Shown here one piece after another: positions 43,066 to 52,778 of a stretch of 64,000 nucleotides of DNA. The DNA lies in the NCBI GenBank assembly GCA_002707155.1, contig PAME01000001.1, forward strand, positions 418,029 to 482,028, read 5' to 3'. Within the stretch, counting starts at the first letter, position 1. The number at the start of each line of letters is the position of its first letter. The translations under genes were made by a program, and so were the position numbers. This stretch comes from Crocinitomicaceae bacterium (GTDB lineage Bacteria > Bacteroidota > Bacteroidia > Flavobacteriales_G > Salibacteraceae). Under the pieces are notes generated by a model that did not search any database, was not told the origin of the DNA, and saw only the letters and a program-made list of their open reading frames with translations.

Positions 43066-43138
43066 TTGTCCCACTAGGGCTCGAACCTAGACTCTTCTGT
43101 ACCAAAAACAGACGTGTTGCCAATTACACTATGGGACA
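43066..43138 (-). tRNA. tRNA-Gln (TTG)
   Basis: 73 bases. Acceptor TGTCCCA/TGGGACA, discriminator A; anticodon stem TCTGT/ACAGA with loop TTTTGGT giving anticodon TTG; T-arm CTAGG TTCGAGC CCTAG. CCA not encoded. Terminator follows directly. Confidence 0.95.
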
Positions 43139-43166
43139 AGAACAAAAGCTTTGTTTCAAAGCGCGG

Positions 43167-43174
43167 CAAAACTA
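43167..43174 (-). promoter_or_regulatory. Putative -7 element of tRNA-Gln
   Basis: Minus-strand TAGTTTTG followed by CCGCGC. A TTTG lies 17 bases upstream (43195-43192) and a TTG at 21. It is the same arrangement as the tRNA-Asn promoter, including the GC-rich stretch after the box. Confidence 0.6.
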
Positions 43175-43241
43175 AAAAAAAATGAAGTAAAACAAACAAT
43201 TTTATTGTTGTAGTACACTTTACTTAAATTCGCGGCAAATT

Positions 43242-46200
43242 ATGATTAAAATGAATTTTAGAACCTTAGATATCGCAGGTGGTTGGATAGCGTTTATTAT
43301 CGCAACGTTCACTTATGTTTCAACCATGGAACCAACAGTTAGTTTTTGGGACTGTGGTGAGTTTATTGCTTGCGCATACAAGTTGCAAGTTGGTCATCCT
43401 CCTGGAGCGCCATTGTTTTTAATGATTGGACGTTTCTTTTCAATGTGGACAGCACCAGATCAAGCTGCTTACATGGTGAATTTAATATCTGCACTATCAT
43501 CGTCTTTTACCATTTTGTTTTTATTCTGGACAATTTCGGCTTTGGCAAGAAAAATCTTGAACAAAACAAGTAAAGAATGGAATATGGGTAAAACCGTAGC
43601 CGTTATCGGTAGTTCTATGGTAGGTGCTTTGGCTTACACATTTAGCGACACTTTTTGGTTTTCAGCAGTTGAGGCAGAGGTATATGCAATGTCATCTTTA
43701 TTTACGGCCATTGTTTTTTGGGGAATATTGCGCTGGGAAAGAGTATCGGAAGAGCCAGGAGCCAATCGCTGGTTGATTTTTATCGCCTATATGATGGGTC
43801 TTTCAATAGGGGTTCACCTCCTTAACTTACTTGCCATACCTGCAATTGCATTTGTATTTTATTTCAAGAAATTCAAACCAACTTTAAAAGGAATTGGTGT
43901 TACTGGAGCAGTTTCTATTCTCATTTTAGGATTTGTACAAAAAGGAGTTATCCCAGGGCTCGTTACAATGTCAGGAAAGTTTGAATTATTGTTTGTCAAT
44001 AGCCTTGGACTACCATTCAACTCGGGTGCTTTTATTCACGTTATATTGTTGTTGGCTGCCGTTGTATATGGTTTAATGCTTACTCATCAAACTGGTGATA
44101 GAAAGTGGAAAATGATGGGTGTTTTAGTGGCTATAACTTTATTGGTAGCTTCTTTTTCTACCTTAGGATTAGCAGTAGCAGCTGTAATTGTTGGAATCTT
44201 CGTAATGGTTCCAAACATTTCTGATCGAGCTATAAACACGGGTTTACTTTGTATTTCTGTAATTCTTATTGGTTACTCTTCTTACACAATGGTTTTGGTC
44301 CGTTCAAACGCTAACCCACCTATGGACGAGAATAACCCCGAAAACATGTTCTCTTTATTGAGTTATCTAAATCGTGAGCAATACGGTTCTCAACCCATTG
44401 CTTATGGCCAGTATTTTAATACGCCACTTGACAACAAAAACCCTTATACGGATGGTTCTCCTACTTATTTTCAAGAGTTTGATAAAGGGGTTTATACAAA
44501 ATCTACACACCATAAAAATACACAACCAAATTATGCATCTGAGTTTATGACTGTTTTCCCACGTATGTGGAGTCAAGAGGCAAGGCACATAAAAGCCTAT
44601 AAATCTTGGTCAGATTTTAAAGGGAAGCCAATGCGCTATAAAGTCTATGGCGGAAAAATGGAAACGATTTACAAGCCAACTTTCGGCGAAAACATGAAGT
44701 TCTTTTTTAAACACCAAATAATGTGGATGTATTGGAGGTACTTTTTGTGGAATTTTGCAGGAAGGCAGAATGACGTTCAAGGTCACAATGGTATTGTTGA
44801 TGGTAATTGGCTAAGTGGAATCAATGCGATTGATAATTTGCGTCTAGGTGACCAGTCTAATCTTCCGCCAAGTATTGGAGAACACAAAGCCAGAAACACG
44901 TTTTATTTCCTGCCTCTTATTCTAGGGTTGATTGGTATTTTCTTCCAATTTAATGCTTCGAAACGAGATTTTGCTCTCGTAACGATGTTATTTGTTTTCA
45001 CTGGTCTGGCAATTATAGTGTACCTTAATCAGTACCCTTTTCAACCGCGTGAGCGAGATTATGCCTACGCAGGTTCCTTTTACGCTTTTACCATATGGAT
45101 AGGACTCGGAGTTCTTGGAATAATTGATTTACTCGCTAATAAAGTGAAGGTAAATCGAGTGGTAGCTGGAGGATTAGCAACGCTGGTGTGCCTTGCGGCA
45201 GTCCCTGGAATTATGGCTAAAGAAGGCTGGGATGACCACAACAGATCTAATAGATATACTGCATTGGATTTTGCTAAAATGTATTTGGATTCTTGTGACC
45301 CTAATGCGGTACTGTTTACTAATGGTGATAACGATACATTCCCACTATGGTATGCTCAAGAAGTAGAAGGTTATCGAACAGATGTTCGTGTGGTTAATCT
45401 AAGCCTATTGAATACAGATTGGTATATTGATCAAATGAGCAGGGCTGCTTACGATAGTGAGCCGACACCATTTACATTAAAACCAAATCAATACCGCCAA
45501 GGAACGCGCGATTATATTCCTGTAATTGATAGAAACAAGACAGAGAAATACCTTGATGTTAAGCAGATTGTGGAGTTTTTCTCTGATGATAAAAATCAAG
45601 CTTCCATGGGTAATAATCGTAAGATGAATTATTCTCCTACAAAACTTTACAGCTTGCCTGTAGATACTGCAAAAGTGCTTGCTAATGGAACTGTTCCTCC
45701 TGAAAAGGCAGGTGATGTTTTAAGTGAATTAACTTGGAAAGTGGGTAAAAACTACCTGTTGAAAAAGGATATTATGATGCTGGATTTACTGGCTCACTTT
45801 AACTGGGATCGTCCAATCTATTTTGCGATTACCACGGGAGCAGATGCCTATATAGGTTTGCAAGGGTATTTTCAGTTGGAAGGCCTTACTTATCGTTTAG
45901 TTCCTTTTAAAGGCACTAGTTCCGATGGTCAAACGGGTTATGTAAATGCAGATAAAATGTATGATAACCTCATGAATAAATTTAGCTATGGAAATGTAAA
46001 GGAAGATAATGTTTATGTAGATCATAACATTTTAAGAATGTGCATGAACCTAAGAAACAACTTTGCACGATGTGCGGATGAAATGTTGCGGAGAAATGAT
46101 ATCGAAAAAGCAGAGGCATTGCTGGATAAGGCGGTATTAGAAATGCCAGATCATCAGGTTCCTTTCAATTACTTCATGTTACCACTAATTGAGCTTTACT

Positions 46201-46454
46201 ACAAGGTCGGTAAATCAGAAAAGGGCGAAGCCATTGCTAAGTTAATGTTGGAGCGCTATGAGTCTGAGTTGGATTACTATCTAGGGTTGAAAACTGAATA
46301 CTATAAAAGCCTTGGTCAAACGCCTCAACAAAACATCAGTATCATTTATCAGATTAATAACATGATAAATCGATACAATCCAAATGGGGAATTGAATACC
46401 TATTCTAAGGAGTTGTTTGAGCGGTTAGAAAGAGAGTTTACAGCTAAATCATAA
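43242..46454 (+). CDS. DUF2723 family large integral membrane protein, GT-C-like
   Basis: 1070 residues. The start contains the DUF2723 signature STMEPTVSFWDCGEFIACAY and LQVGHPPGAPLFLMIGRFFS, with acidic residues in the first loop as in GT-C glycosyltransferases. About twelve membrane helices cover 10-340 and 520-640; further soluble motifs include NQYPFQPRERDYAYAGSFYA, LFTNGDNDTFPLWYAQ and RTDVRVVNLSLLNTDWY. The C-terminus (about 945-1060) is TPR-like. The family is nearly confined to Bacteroidota and related phyla and has been linked to protein O-glycosylation; the substrate here is unknown. Monocistronic, ending at a palindromic repeat. Confidence 0.82.
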   Translation: MIKMNFRTLDIAGGWIAFIIATFTYVSTMEPTVSFWDCGEFIACAYKLQVGHPPGAPLFLMIGRFFSMWTAPDQAAYMVNLISALSSSFTILFLFWTISALARKILNKTSKEWNMGKTVAVIGSSMVGALAYTFSDTFWFSAVEAEVYAMSSLFTAIVFWGILRWERVSEEPGANRWLIFIAYMMGLSIGVHLLNLLAIPAIAFVFYFKKFKPTLKGIGVTGAVSILILGFVQKGVIPGLVTMSGKFELLFVNSLGLPFNSGAFIHVILLLAAVVYGLMLTHQTGDRKWKMMGVLVAITLLVASFSTLGLAVAAVIVGIFVMVPNISDRAINTGLLCISVILIGYSSYTMVLVRSNANPPMDENNPENMFSLLSYLNREQYGSQPIAYGQYFNTPLDNKNPYTDGSPTYFQEFDKGVYTKSTHHKNTQPNYASEFMTVFPRMWSQEARHIKAYKSWSDFKGKPMRYKVYGGKMETIYKPTFGENMKFFFKHQIMWMYWRYFLWNFAGRQNDVQGHNGIVDGNWLSGINAIDNLRLGDQSNLPPSIGEHKARNTFYFLPLILGLIGIFFQFNASKRDFALVTMLFVFTGLAIIVYLNQYPFQPRERDYAYAGSFYAFTIWIGLGVLGIIDLLANKVKVNRVVAGGLATLVCLAAVPGIMAKEGWDDHNRSNRYTALDFAKMYLDSCDPNAVLFTNGDNDTFPLWYAQEVEGYRTDVRVVNLSLLNTDWYIDQMSRAAYDSEPTPFTLKPNQYRQGTRDYIPVIDRNKTEKYLDVKQIVEFFSDDKNQASMGNNRKMNYSPTKLYSLPVDTAKVLANGTVPPEKAGDVLSELTWKVGKNYLLKKDIMMLDLLAHFNWDRPIYFAITTGADAYIGLQGYFQLEGLTYRLVPFKGTSSDGQTGYVNADKMYDNLMNKFSYGNVKEDNVYVDHNILRMCMNLRNNFARCADEMLRRNDIEKAEALLDKAVLEMPDHQVPFNYFMLPLIELYYKVGKSEKGEAIAKLMLERYESELDYYLGLKTEYYKSLGQTPQQNISIIYQINNMINRYNPNGELNTYSKELFERLEREFTAKS

Positions 46455-46462
46455 CAGTGAGA

Positions 46463-46490
46463 TTCCATTGCGATAGCTATCGCGATGGAA
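46463..46490. repeat. 28-base palindrome with CGATAGCTATCG core
   Basis: TTCCATTGCGATAG followed by CTATCGCGATGGAA. The arms pair along all 14 positions, with one T-G wobble. It starts 8 bases after the DUF2723 stop and precedes the deacetylase gene. It may terminate transcription and shares TTCC...GATAG with the element at 57191. Confidence 0.7.
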
Positions 46491-46500
46491 CCTTTTCATC

Positions 46501-47118
46501 TTGATAGTATCGGTTCCAGATAGCGCACAAAAATTATTTCCAGGAGTGGTTTTTTCTGGAGATAGAAGCAGCAATAAAGTTTACCTCACGTTTGATGACG
46601 GCCCAATTCCAGAGGTCACTTTACCTATTTTAGATATACTAAAGCAGCAAAAAGCGCTAGCTACTTTTTTTGAAGTAGGCGAAAATGTTTATCAGCACCC
46701 CGATATTCATCAAAGAATTTTGGATGAAGGACATATGGTGGCAAACCACACGTTCAATCATTTAAGCGGCTGGAAAAGCACATCAAAAAAGTACTTAGAG
46801 AATATTGAAAAAGCGAATGAATTAATTCAGAGTAACTATTTTAGACCGCCATACGGAAGAATTTCCCCAAAGCAGTTGAGGTGCGTAAAAGATGCTGGTT
46901 ATGAAGTTATTTACTGGGATATTTTAAGTAAAGATTACAATAAATCAGTTTCACCAGAAGAGTGTCTAAATAATGTTGCAAGTAACCTTCAGAGTGGGAG
47001 TATAATTCTGATGCACGATAGTTTGAAGGCAAAAAAGAATGTATTGACGGTGTTACCGAAGCTATTGGAAATCATTAAAACGAAGGGTTTAGAATTTGCG
47101 AGGGTAGACCAACTTTAG
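46501..47118 (+). CDS. Polysaccharide deacetylase (NodB domain)
   Basis: 205 residues from a TTG (IVSVPDSAQKLFPGVVFSG); no ATG is in frame upstream and the N-terminus matches relatives. NodB motifs: KVYLTFDDGPIPEVT (catalytic Asp and metal Asp), VANHTFNHLSGW (metal His residues), YFRPPYGR, and IILMHDS at the end. Carbohydrate esterase family 4 enzymes deacetylate N-acetylglucosamine polymers such as peptidoglycan or exopolysaccharide. No signal peptide is evident, common for this short Bacteroidota form. It overlaps the convergent rnr by 4 bases. Confidence 0.88.
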   Translation: MIVSVPDSAQKLFPGVVFSGDRSSNKVYLTFDDGPIPEVTLPILDILKQQKALATFFEVGENVYQHPDIHQRILDEGHMVANHTFNHLSGWKSTSKKYLENIEKANELIQSNYFRPPYGRISPKQLRCVKDAGYEVIYWDILSKDYNKSVSPEECLNNVASNLQSGSIILMHDSLKAKKNVLTVLPKLLEIIKTKGLEFARVDQL

Positions 47119-49292
47119 TCTTTATCAGCGAAATCTATCAATTCAAAGTCCAAACGTTTTCGAACCAAATCAGCTTCCTTTACTTTAATCAAAAGCCGTT
47201 GTCCGAGGTTGATTTTTGTCTTTGTATTATTTCCAACTACTTGGTAATTGTCTTCATCATAAGTGAAATAGTCGCCTGCTATATCGCGCAGCCTTATCAT
47301 TCCTTCGCACTTATTTTCCTCCAATTCAATATAAATACCCCACTCACTCATTCCACTCACAATTCCAGTGAACTCTTGCCCCTCTGTGCCCTGCATAAAT
47401 AGCACTTGAAAGTATTTGGTAGATTCTCGTTCGGCATTCGTAGCCAGCTGCTCCATTTCGCTTGAATGCTTGCAAAGGCCTTCTAACCATTCTTGATCAA
47501 CTTGGTTTTGACCCGCCAGATATTGGGTTAGTAATCTATGCACCATCATATCAGGGTAGCGTCGAATTGGAGAGGTAAAGTGACTGTAATGCGAAAAACC
47601 TAGACCATAATGACCAATATTTTCAGTAGTATATACTGCTTTGGCCATCGTTCTAATTGCCAAATTTTCAATGGTATTCTCTTCACCTTTTCCTTGAACT
47701 TCTTGCAATAATTCATTCAGGTTTTTAGCTATATCGCCTTCTCCAAAGGAGTAGTCGTAACCAAACCGTTTTATAAAATGAGAGAAGGTTTTTAGCTTAT
47801 CTGGGTCGGGGGTATCGTGAACACGGTAAACAAAGGTTCTTGGTTTTTGATTTTTGTTTTTTGGATTTCCAATATCAGATGCAACGGTTTTATTTGCCAA
47901 TAGCATAAACTCCTCAATGAGTTTATGCGCATCTTTTTGCACCTTTAAAAGCACACCACTAGGCTTTTTTTCTTCGTCTAAATTGAATCGAACCTCCACT
48001 TTGTCAAAAGCAATTGAACCTTCTTTTAAACGCATTGCTCGCTTTTCTTTCGCAATGGTGTTTAGCGTATGTAATTCTTTTTCAAAGTCTCCTGATTTCC
48101 CTTCCAAGATTTCTTGAACGTCTTCGTAGGTAAACCTTCGGTCGGAGTGAATTATGGCTCGTGTAATTCTATGATTTATAATGTTGTGGTTTTTATCAAA
48201 AGTGAAAATACAACTGTAGCAAAGCTTGTCTTCGTTTGGCCTAAGACTGCATACGCCGTTCGATAAGACCTCTGGGAGCATAGGGACTACTCTATCAACC
48301 AAGTACACCGAAGTAGCTCTTGAAACTGCTTCTTTTTCAATCATTGATTTTGGCTGAACGTAGTGGGTTACATCAGCAATGTGAACACCTATTTCAAGTT
48401 TTCCATTTTCTAATTCTTGGATAGAAAGCGCATCGTCAAAATCTTTTGCATCATGCGGGTCAATCGTAAAGGTGCTTACTTTCCTAAAATCTTCTCGTTT
48501 GGCGACTTCTTCATTTGATATACGGGTGTCAATTTTTGCAGCGTCTTCCTCAACACGCTCCGGAAAGCTCAGCGGAAAGCCATAATCCGCCAGAATGCTG
48601 TTCATTTCGGTATCATTTTCACCTGGGTTTCCTAGTATTTCTATAACTTCTCCAAATGGAGAATTAGCTCCAACAGGCCAATCGGTGAGCTTAACAATTA
48701 CTTTTTGGCGGTGTGTAGCATTGTTTAATTTCTTTTTTGGAATGAAAATATCTTGGTTCATTTTATTATCAGACGCACTGAAAAAGGCAAATTTTTCGTT
48801 CACGTCCAGGGAACCTACAAATTCTGTTTTTTTACGTTCTAGCACATTTGTAACCCGGCCCTTTAGTTTTCCCTTTTTTTCAGGGGTGACCTTTACTTCA
48901 ACCGTATCGCCGTTTAATGCACGATTTGTTTCTGAGGATGGAATGTATATGTCGTTGTCCATTCCCTCTACAATCACATAACCCGACCCTTTTTGGGTAA
49001 TGTCAATTTTCCCCACTAATATTTTGGAGACTACAAGGAGCTGAAATTGCCCTGGATCATTTTCTAAAAGGGCTCCTTCTTCCACCAATTTAAACAATGC
49101 ATTTTGCACCTGTTCTTTGCCGCGACTAGTATTCAGGCTAATTCTTCGGGCAACTTGTTTGTAATTGAATATGCGCTTTGGATGCTCGTGAAATGCATCC
49201 AGGATTAGTTTTTTAATTGAATTGGGTTGGCCTTTAGAGCCCTTAGAACCTTTTCGTTTTCCAATGCGTTCGTTTCGTCTTTTTCTTCCCAA
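47115..49292 (-). CDS. rnr: Ribonuclease R
   Basis: 725 residues starting at TTG (GRKRRNERIGKRKGSKG); the preceding in-frame codons run CCC, GCA, TAA, so no earlier start exists. Order: basic leader, winged-helix domain (about 26-75, LILDAFHEHPKRIFNYKQVA), two cold-shock domains, the RNB catalytic domain with FTIDPHDAKDFDDALS and RDIAG-type ends, and a C-terminal S1 domain (TGIVSGMSEWGIYIELEEN). It is a processive 3'-5' exoribonuclease that degrades structured RNA. Confidence 0.96.
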   Translation of the reverse strand: MGRKRRNERIGKRKGSKGSKGQPNSIKKLILDAFHEHPKRIFNYKQVARRISLNTSRGKEQVQNALFKLVEEGALLENDPGQFQLLVVSKILVGKIDITQKGSGYVIVEGMDNDIYIPSSETNRALNGDTVEVKVTPEKKGKLKGRVTNVLERKKTEFVGSLDVNEKFAFFSASDNKMNQDIFIPKKKLNNATHRQKVIVKLTDWPVGANSPFGEVIEILGNPGENDTEMNSILADYGFPLSFPERVEEDAAKIDTRISNEEVAKREDFRKVSTFTIDPHDAKDFDDALSIQELENGKLEIGVHIADVTHYVQPKSMIEKEAVSRATSVYLVDRVVPMLPEVLSNGVCSLRPNEDKLCYSCIFTFDKNHNIINHRITRAIIHSDRRFTYEDVQEILEGKSGDFEKELHTLNTIAKEKRAMRLKEGSIAFDKVEVRFNLDEEKKPSGVLLKVQKDAHKLIEEFMLLANKTVASDIGNPKNKNQKPRTFVYRVHDTPDPDKLKTFSHFIKRFGYDYSFGEGDIAKNLNELLQEVQGKGEENTIENLAIRTMAKAVYTTENIGHYGLGFSHYSHFTSPIRRYPDMMVHRLLTQYLAGQNQVDQEWLEGLCKHSSEMEQLATNAERESTKYFQVLFMQGTEGQEFTGIVSGMSEWGIYIELEENKCEGMIRLRDIAGDYFTYDEDNYQVVGNNTKTKINLGQRLLIKVKEADLVRKRLDFELIDFADKD

Positions 49293-49370
49293 GGGTGCTT
49301 AGATTAATTCTAAATTGAGTATTATTAAAACCATTTAACTGGTTCAGGTTTCTTACTAACGAAGGAAACC

Positions 49371-49378
49371 TAATTTTG
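49371..49378 (+). promoter_or_regulatory. Putative -7 element for the ferritin gene
   Basis: TAATTTTG, 55 bases before the ATG at 49434, matches TAnnTTTG. The -33 position reads TTT. No obvious Fur-like operator was seen. Confidence 0.4.
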
Positions 49379-49433
49379 ACAAAGAAAAGTTGGAAAGCCC
49401 AATTTTTCGCTAACAATGTAAAGTGATATTAAC

Positions 49434-49949
49434 ATGATTTCAGCAGATATAGAAAAGCAACTCAACGAACAGTTAAGAATGGAGGCAGAAAGCTCTCAGT
49501 ATTATTTAGCAATGGCCTCGTGGGCAGAAGGTAAAGGATACAGCGGAACTGCAGAATTTTTATACATGCACAGCGAAGAAGAGCGTGCTCATATGATGAA
49601 GATTTTGCGTTATATCAACGAACGTGGAGGTAAAGCAATTGTACCAGAATTGCAAAAACCTGCAACTGAATTTGATTCGTTACAAGCCATTTTTGATGAC
49701 TTATTAAAGCATGAAGAATTAATCACAAACAGCATTAATGAGCTGGTATTTAGGTGCTTGGAGCTTCGTGACTATACTACACATAACTTTTTACAGTGGT
49801 ATGTTGCCGAGCAAATTGAAGAAGAAGCACTAGCAAGAACCATATTGGATAAACTGAATTTAATCGGAAACGACAAAGGTGGCTTGTATCTTTTTGATCG
49901 CGATGTAGAAAGCATAAAAGTGCAAAGTGCGGCAAATAATCCAGCATAA
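49434..49949 (+). CDS. ftnA: Ferritin
   Basis: 171-residue four-helix ferritin that stores iron. It begins MISADIEKQLNEQLRMEAESSQYYLAMASWAE with the A-helix Glu and Tyr ligands; EEERAHMMKILRYINERGG gives the B-helix Glu-x2-His ferroxidase ligands, and QWYVAEQIEEEALARTIL supplies the C/D-helix Gln and Glu. All ferroxidase-centre positions appear conserved, and no haem-binding Met typical of bacterioferritin stands out. Monocistronic. Confidence 0.94.
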   Translation: MISADIEKQLNEQLRMEAESSQYYLAMASWAEGKGYSGTAEFLYMHSEEERAHMMKILRYINERGGKAIVPELQKPATEFDSLQAIFDDLLKHEELITNSINELVFRCLELRDYTTHNFLQWYVAEQIEEEALARTILDKLNLIGNDKGGLYLFDRDVESIKVQSAANNPA

Positions 49950-50025
49950 GCTTTTAAAGATGTAAGTATTTTAATTCTAAAAAGTTATTATTTGATAATT
50001 AGTCAATCATAAAAATGTGAAAAAC

Positions 50026-50907
50026 ATGACTCGGGATATATTTTCTTTTTTTCTTTCTGAAACAACAAAAAAAAGAAGCGAAAAAATCATCTTGAGCATC
50101 GCGATTGCCAGTTTCGTTATTCATTTAATTCTTATTTTTTTAGTTGATTCTAAATTAATTTATTTAGAGTCAAGTCTTTTTGACAGTCCGATAGCAGCCG
50201 TTTACACCCCTTTTTCCTTTATTTTGTTGTATGAGGTATATCTTGTAATCTATTATCTACCGAAATCCATCACCACATACATTGGTAAGCAATACGAGAT
50301 CATCACGCTAATAATTATAAGGCGAATTTTCAAAGATTTATCAGATTTAAAGTTATCCTCTAATTGGTTTGAAATTAAAAATGACTTGCAATTTACTTAC
50401 GATATCATTGCATCGATAATTTTATTTTATCTTCTTTATTTTTTTTACAGAAAAAGTAGAAAAAAGCAAGAGGTTCCATTAAAAATGATAAACAGTAACA
50501 TCGATAGTTTTATTACTTTTAAAAAAGCGGTTGCTACTTGCTTAGTGCCCGTGCTTATCATTATTGCTGTTTATAGTTTTTCAAATTGGATTTCTGCGCT
50601 TATTAATCCAGAAATCATGATTGGAGTTTCATTTAAAAATATAAATAACATATTTTTTGATGAGTTTTTTACACTCTTAATATTAGTAGATGTAATCTTA
50701 CTATTGGCTTCTTTTTATTACACGGATAAATTTCATAAAGTAATTCGTAATTCTGGATTCATCATTTCTACCATTCTTATTCGCTTATCTTTCTCAGTAA
50801 GTGGGTTATTAAATACAGTGCTAATTGTTGGGGCAATTGTATTCGGCCTGCTTATTTTAATAATTCACAATAAGTTTGAAGAGGAATTGAATCAAAACAT
50901 GACCTAA
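50026..50907 (+). CDS. Hypothetical polytopic membrane protein
   Basis: 293 residues from ATG 50026 (MTRDIFSFFLSE); a GTG three codons earlier is less likely. About seven hydrophobic helices at roughly 20-42, 58-78, 118-140, 168-188, 210-230, 240-255 and 258-280, with a basic linker after the third (YRKSRKKQE). An amphipathic positively charged segment (YEIITLIIIRRIFKDL) precedes the third helix. I do not recognise the family. It is more AT-rich than its neighbours, consistent with a poorly constrained membrane protein. Flanked by ferritin and a radical SAM gene, with no operon evidence. Confidence 0.62.
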   Translation: MTRDIFSFFLSETTKKRSEKIILSIAIASFVIHLILIFLVDSKLIYLESSLFDSPIAAVYTPFSFILLYEVYLVIYYLPKSITTYIGKQYEIITLIIIRRIFKDLSDLKLSSNWFEIKNDLQFTYDIIASIILFYLLYFFYRKSRKKQEVPLKMINSNIDSFITFKKAVATCLVPVLIIIAVYSFSNWISALINPEIMIGVSFKNINNIFFDEFFTLLILVDVILLLASFYYTDKFHKVIRNSGFIISTILIRLSFSVSGLLNTVLIVGAIVFGLLILIIHNKFEEELNQNMT

Positions 50908-51053
50908 CTTGTGAAGAAATTATTTTGAGGCTCAAATTGAAAGAGAATACTTAAGGCTGAATAAAAATATTAAATTAGGCCTTATCATATAGTCTTTAAA
51001 GAAGGGAGCAATCAAACTAAAAGCAGTTATTTACTTTATTTGGTTAGAGTGGT

Positions 51054-51061
51054 TAGTTTTG
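51054..51061 (+). promoter_or_regulatory. Putative -7 element for the radical SAM gene
   Basis: TAGTTTTG followed by C ends 4 bases before the GTG at 51066, so transcription would begin at or beside the start codon. It matches TAnnTTTG; -33 unclear. Confidence 0.35.
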
Positions 51062-51065
51062 CTTT

Positions 51066-52088
51066 GTGAATGGCCAACTAAAAGATGCATTTGAAATATT
51101 AAAAAGAGGCTCTATACTTAAAGTATGGAATTTTTTTTTGCTTCTTGTCTCATTTCGAATCAGTCGATTGTTAGGCAAGGTTGTGCATTGGGGTCAACCA
51201 TTTAGTCTTTCATTTGAACCAACAACTACCTGTAACTTGGGTTGCCCAGAATGTCCTAGCGGATTAAGGCAGTTTTCTAGAGCTACAGGAAACGCTCAAA
51301 TGGATCAATTCAAAGGTTGGATAAATCAGGTTACTTCTAAGCTTTGGTATTTAACATTCTACTTTCAAGGAGAGCCATACTTGAATCAAGATTTTTTAAA
51401 AATGGTGAGTTATGCTTCTAAAAAAGGAGTTTACACTGCTACTTCTACAAATGCACATTATCTGACCAAAGAAAAGTCAATAGAGACCGTAAAGAGTGGG
51501 CTTTCAAGAGTAATAATTTCCATAGACGGAACAACCCAAGAAGTTTACGAGCAATATCGAAAGCGTGGAAAACTGGATAAGGTGTTGGAAGGAACAAAAA
51601 ATCTAATCGAAGCTCGAAAGGAACTAAAAAGTAATACTCCACACATAATTTTTCAGTTTTTGGTAGTAAAACCCAACGAGCATCAGATAGAAGATGTTGT
51701 AAAACTCGGAAATGAATTGGGAGTTGACGAAGTTCGTTTTAAAACTGCCCAGGTGTACGATTACGAAAACGGAAATCCATTGTTACCAGATAATGAAGAG
51801 TATTCTCGATATCGAAAAGGCAAAGACGGAAAGTTTCGATTAAAAAACAAAATGCTTAACCATTGCTGGAGAATGTGGCAAGGCTGTGTGGTGACATGGG
51901 ATGGAAAAGTAGTACCTTGCTGTTTTGATAAAGACGCAACCCATCAATTGGGTGATTTAAACTCCACTTCTTTTAATACACTTTGGAAGTCTGCACCGTA
52001 CAACGATTTCAGGTCATCGGTACTTACAGCGCGGGATCAAATTGATATTTGCACCAATTGCACTGAAGGAACCCAGGTTTGGACGTAA
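51066..52088 (+). CDS. Radical SAM/SPASM domain protein
   Basis: 340 residues from GTG 51066 (NGQLKDAFEILKRG). The radical SAM cluster motif CNLGCPEC sits at about 59-66 in EPTTTCNLGCPECPSGLRQ. The SPASM region near the C-terminus has HCWRMWQGCVVTWDGKVVPCC and CTNC, enough cysteines for auxiliary Fe-S clusters. Such proteins modify peptides, or in this Bacteroidota subgroup act near cell-envelope synthesis; no peptide precursor gene is visible beside it. Substrate unknown. A palindromic repeat separates it from the convergent HAD gene. Confidence 0.85.
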   Translation: MNGQLKDAFEILKRGSILKVWNFFLLLVSFRISRLLGKVVHWGQPFSLSFEPTTTCNLGCPECPSGLRQFSRATGNAQMDQFKGWINQVTSKLWYLTFYFQGEPYLNQDFLKMVSYASKKGVYTATSTNAHYLTKEKSIETVKSGLSRVIISIDGTTQEVYEQYRKRGKLDKVLEGTKNLIEARKELKSNTPHIIFQFLVVKPNEHQIEDVVKLGNELGVDEVRFKTAQVYDYENGNPLLPDNEEYSRYRKGKDGKFRLKNKMLNHCWRMWQGCVVTWDGKVVPCCFDKDATHQLGDLNSTSFNTLWKSAPYNDFRSSVLTARDQIDICTNCTEGTQVWT

Positions 52089-52104
52089 GAATAGGTTGGT
52101 AACA

Positions 52105-52130
52105 GTCATGCTGAATTTATTTCAGCATTT
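52105..52130. repeat. Short palindromic repeat, GTCAnnCTGAA family copy 1
   Basis: GTCATGCTGAATTTAT then TTCAGCATTT; the arms ATGCTGAA and TTCAGCAT flank a five-base loop. Located between convergent gene ends, so it may act as a bidirectional terminator. A relative is at 59954. Confidence 0.65.
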
Positions 52131-52744
52131 CAAAACAACTCCCCAATATCCTCATTCTCCAAATGATAAGTAACAATTCCCAAAGTCTTTGCTGATGCAA
52201 TATGCTGAGGAGAATCATCAATAAATAAGGTTTCTTCTGCTACTAAGTTGTTCTCATTAAGTACTACATTAAATATTTCGGGATTGGGTTTTCTAAGGCC
52301 CATTTCATGCGATAAATACGTTTTTTCAAAAAGCGGTTCAAGGCCTTCAATTCCATTTTCACGTTTGATTACTTCTGAGTAATCATCGTAATGGATTTTA
52401 TTGGTATTTGAAAGTAAAAACAATCGATAGTTGTCTTGTAATTTTTTAAGAATCTCAATCCTGTATTGAGGTAAATGCAAAATCAAAGCATTCCAAGCAT
52501 GATCAATTTCAGCGTCCGTAACATCTTTTTCTGCAACTTCTCGAATAAGATTGCGAAATTCTTCGGGGCTGATTTTTCCAGTTTCTATATTGTCAAACAA
52601 ATTCGATTGACTCATTTTGGAATATTGCGCTTTGAAATTTGGAATACCTAGTTTCTCAAAGGCTTTAACGGTAAGATTGTAATCAATATCTAGGATAACT
52701 CCGCCGAGGTCGAATATGATGTTTTTGATGCCATTTAAGTTCAT
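52130..52744 (-). CDS. HAD-superfamily hydrolase
   Basis: 204 residues from ATG 52744 (MNLNGIKNIIFDLGGVILD); upstream in-frame codons add atypical sequence and overlap the tRNA promoter region. HAD motif I is FDLGGVILDID with the nucleophile Asp (the second acid is Gly, as in many HAD-IA members, with a later Asp), motif II FLLSNTNK, motif III Lys in GLRKPNPEIF, and motif IV LFIDDSPQHI. It belongs to the YihX/epoxide-hydrolase-N-like phosphatase group; substrate unknown. Its 5' end is next to the divergent tRNA-Met promoter. Confidence 0.87.
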   Translation of the reverse strand: MNLNGIKNIIFDLGGVILDIDYNLTVKAFEKLGIPNFKAQYSKMSQSNLFDNIETGKISPEEFRNLIREVAEKDVTDAEIDHAWNALILHLPQYRIEILKKLQDNYRLFLLSNTNKIHYDDYSEVIKRENGIEGLEPLFEKTYLSHEMGLRKPNPEIFNVVLNENNLVAEETLFIDDSPQHIASAKTLGIVTYHLENEDIGELF

Positions 52745-52778
52745 GCAACAAATAAAGAAAGTTTGCGGCTTTTGAGTG

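Noticed and set aside
42866..43175. Small open frames overlapping tRNA-Gln and its terminator
   Set aside because: They are explained entirely by the tRNA and two hairpins.
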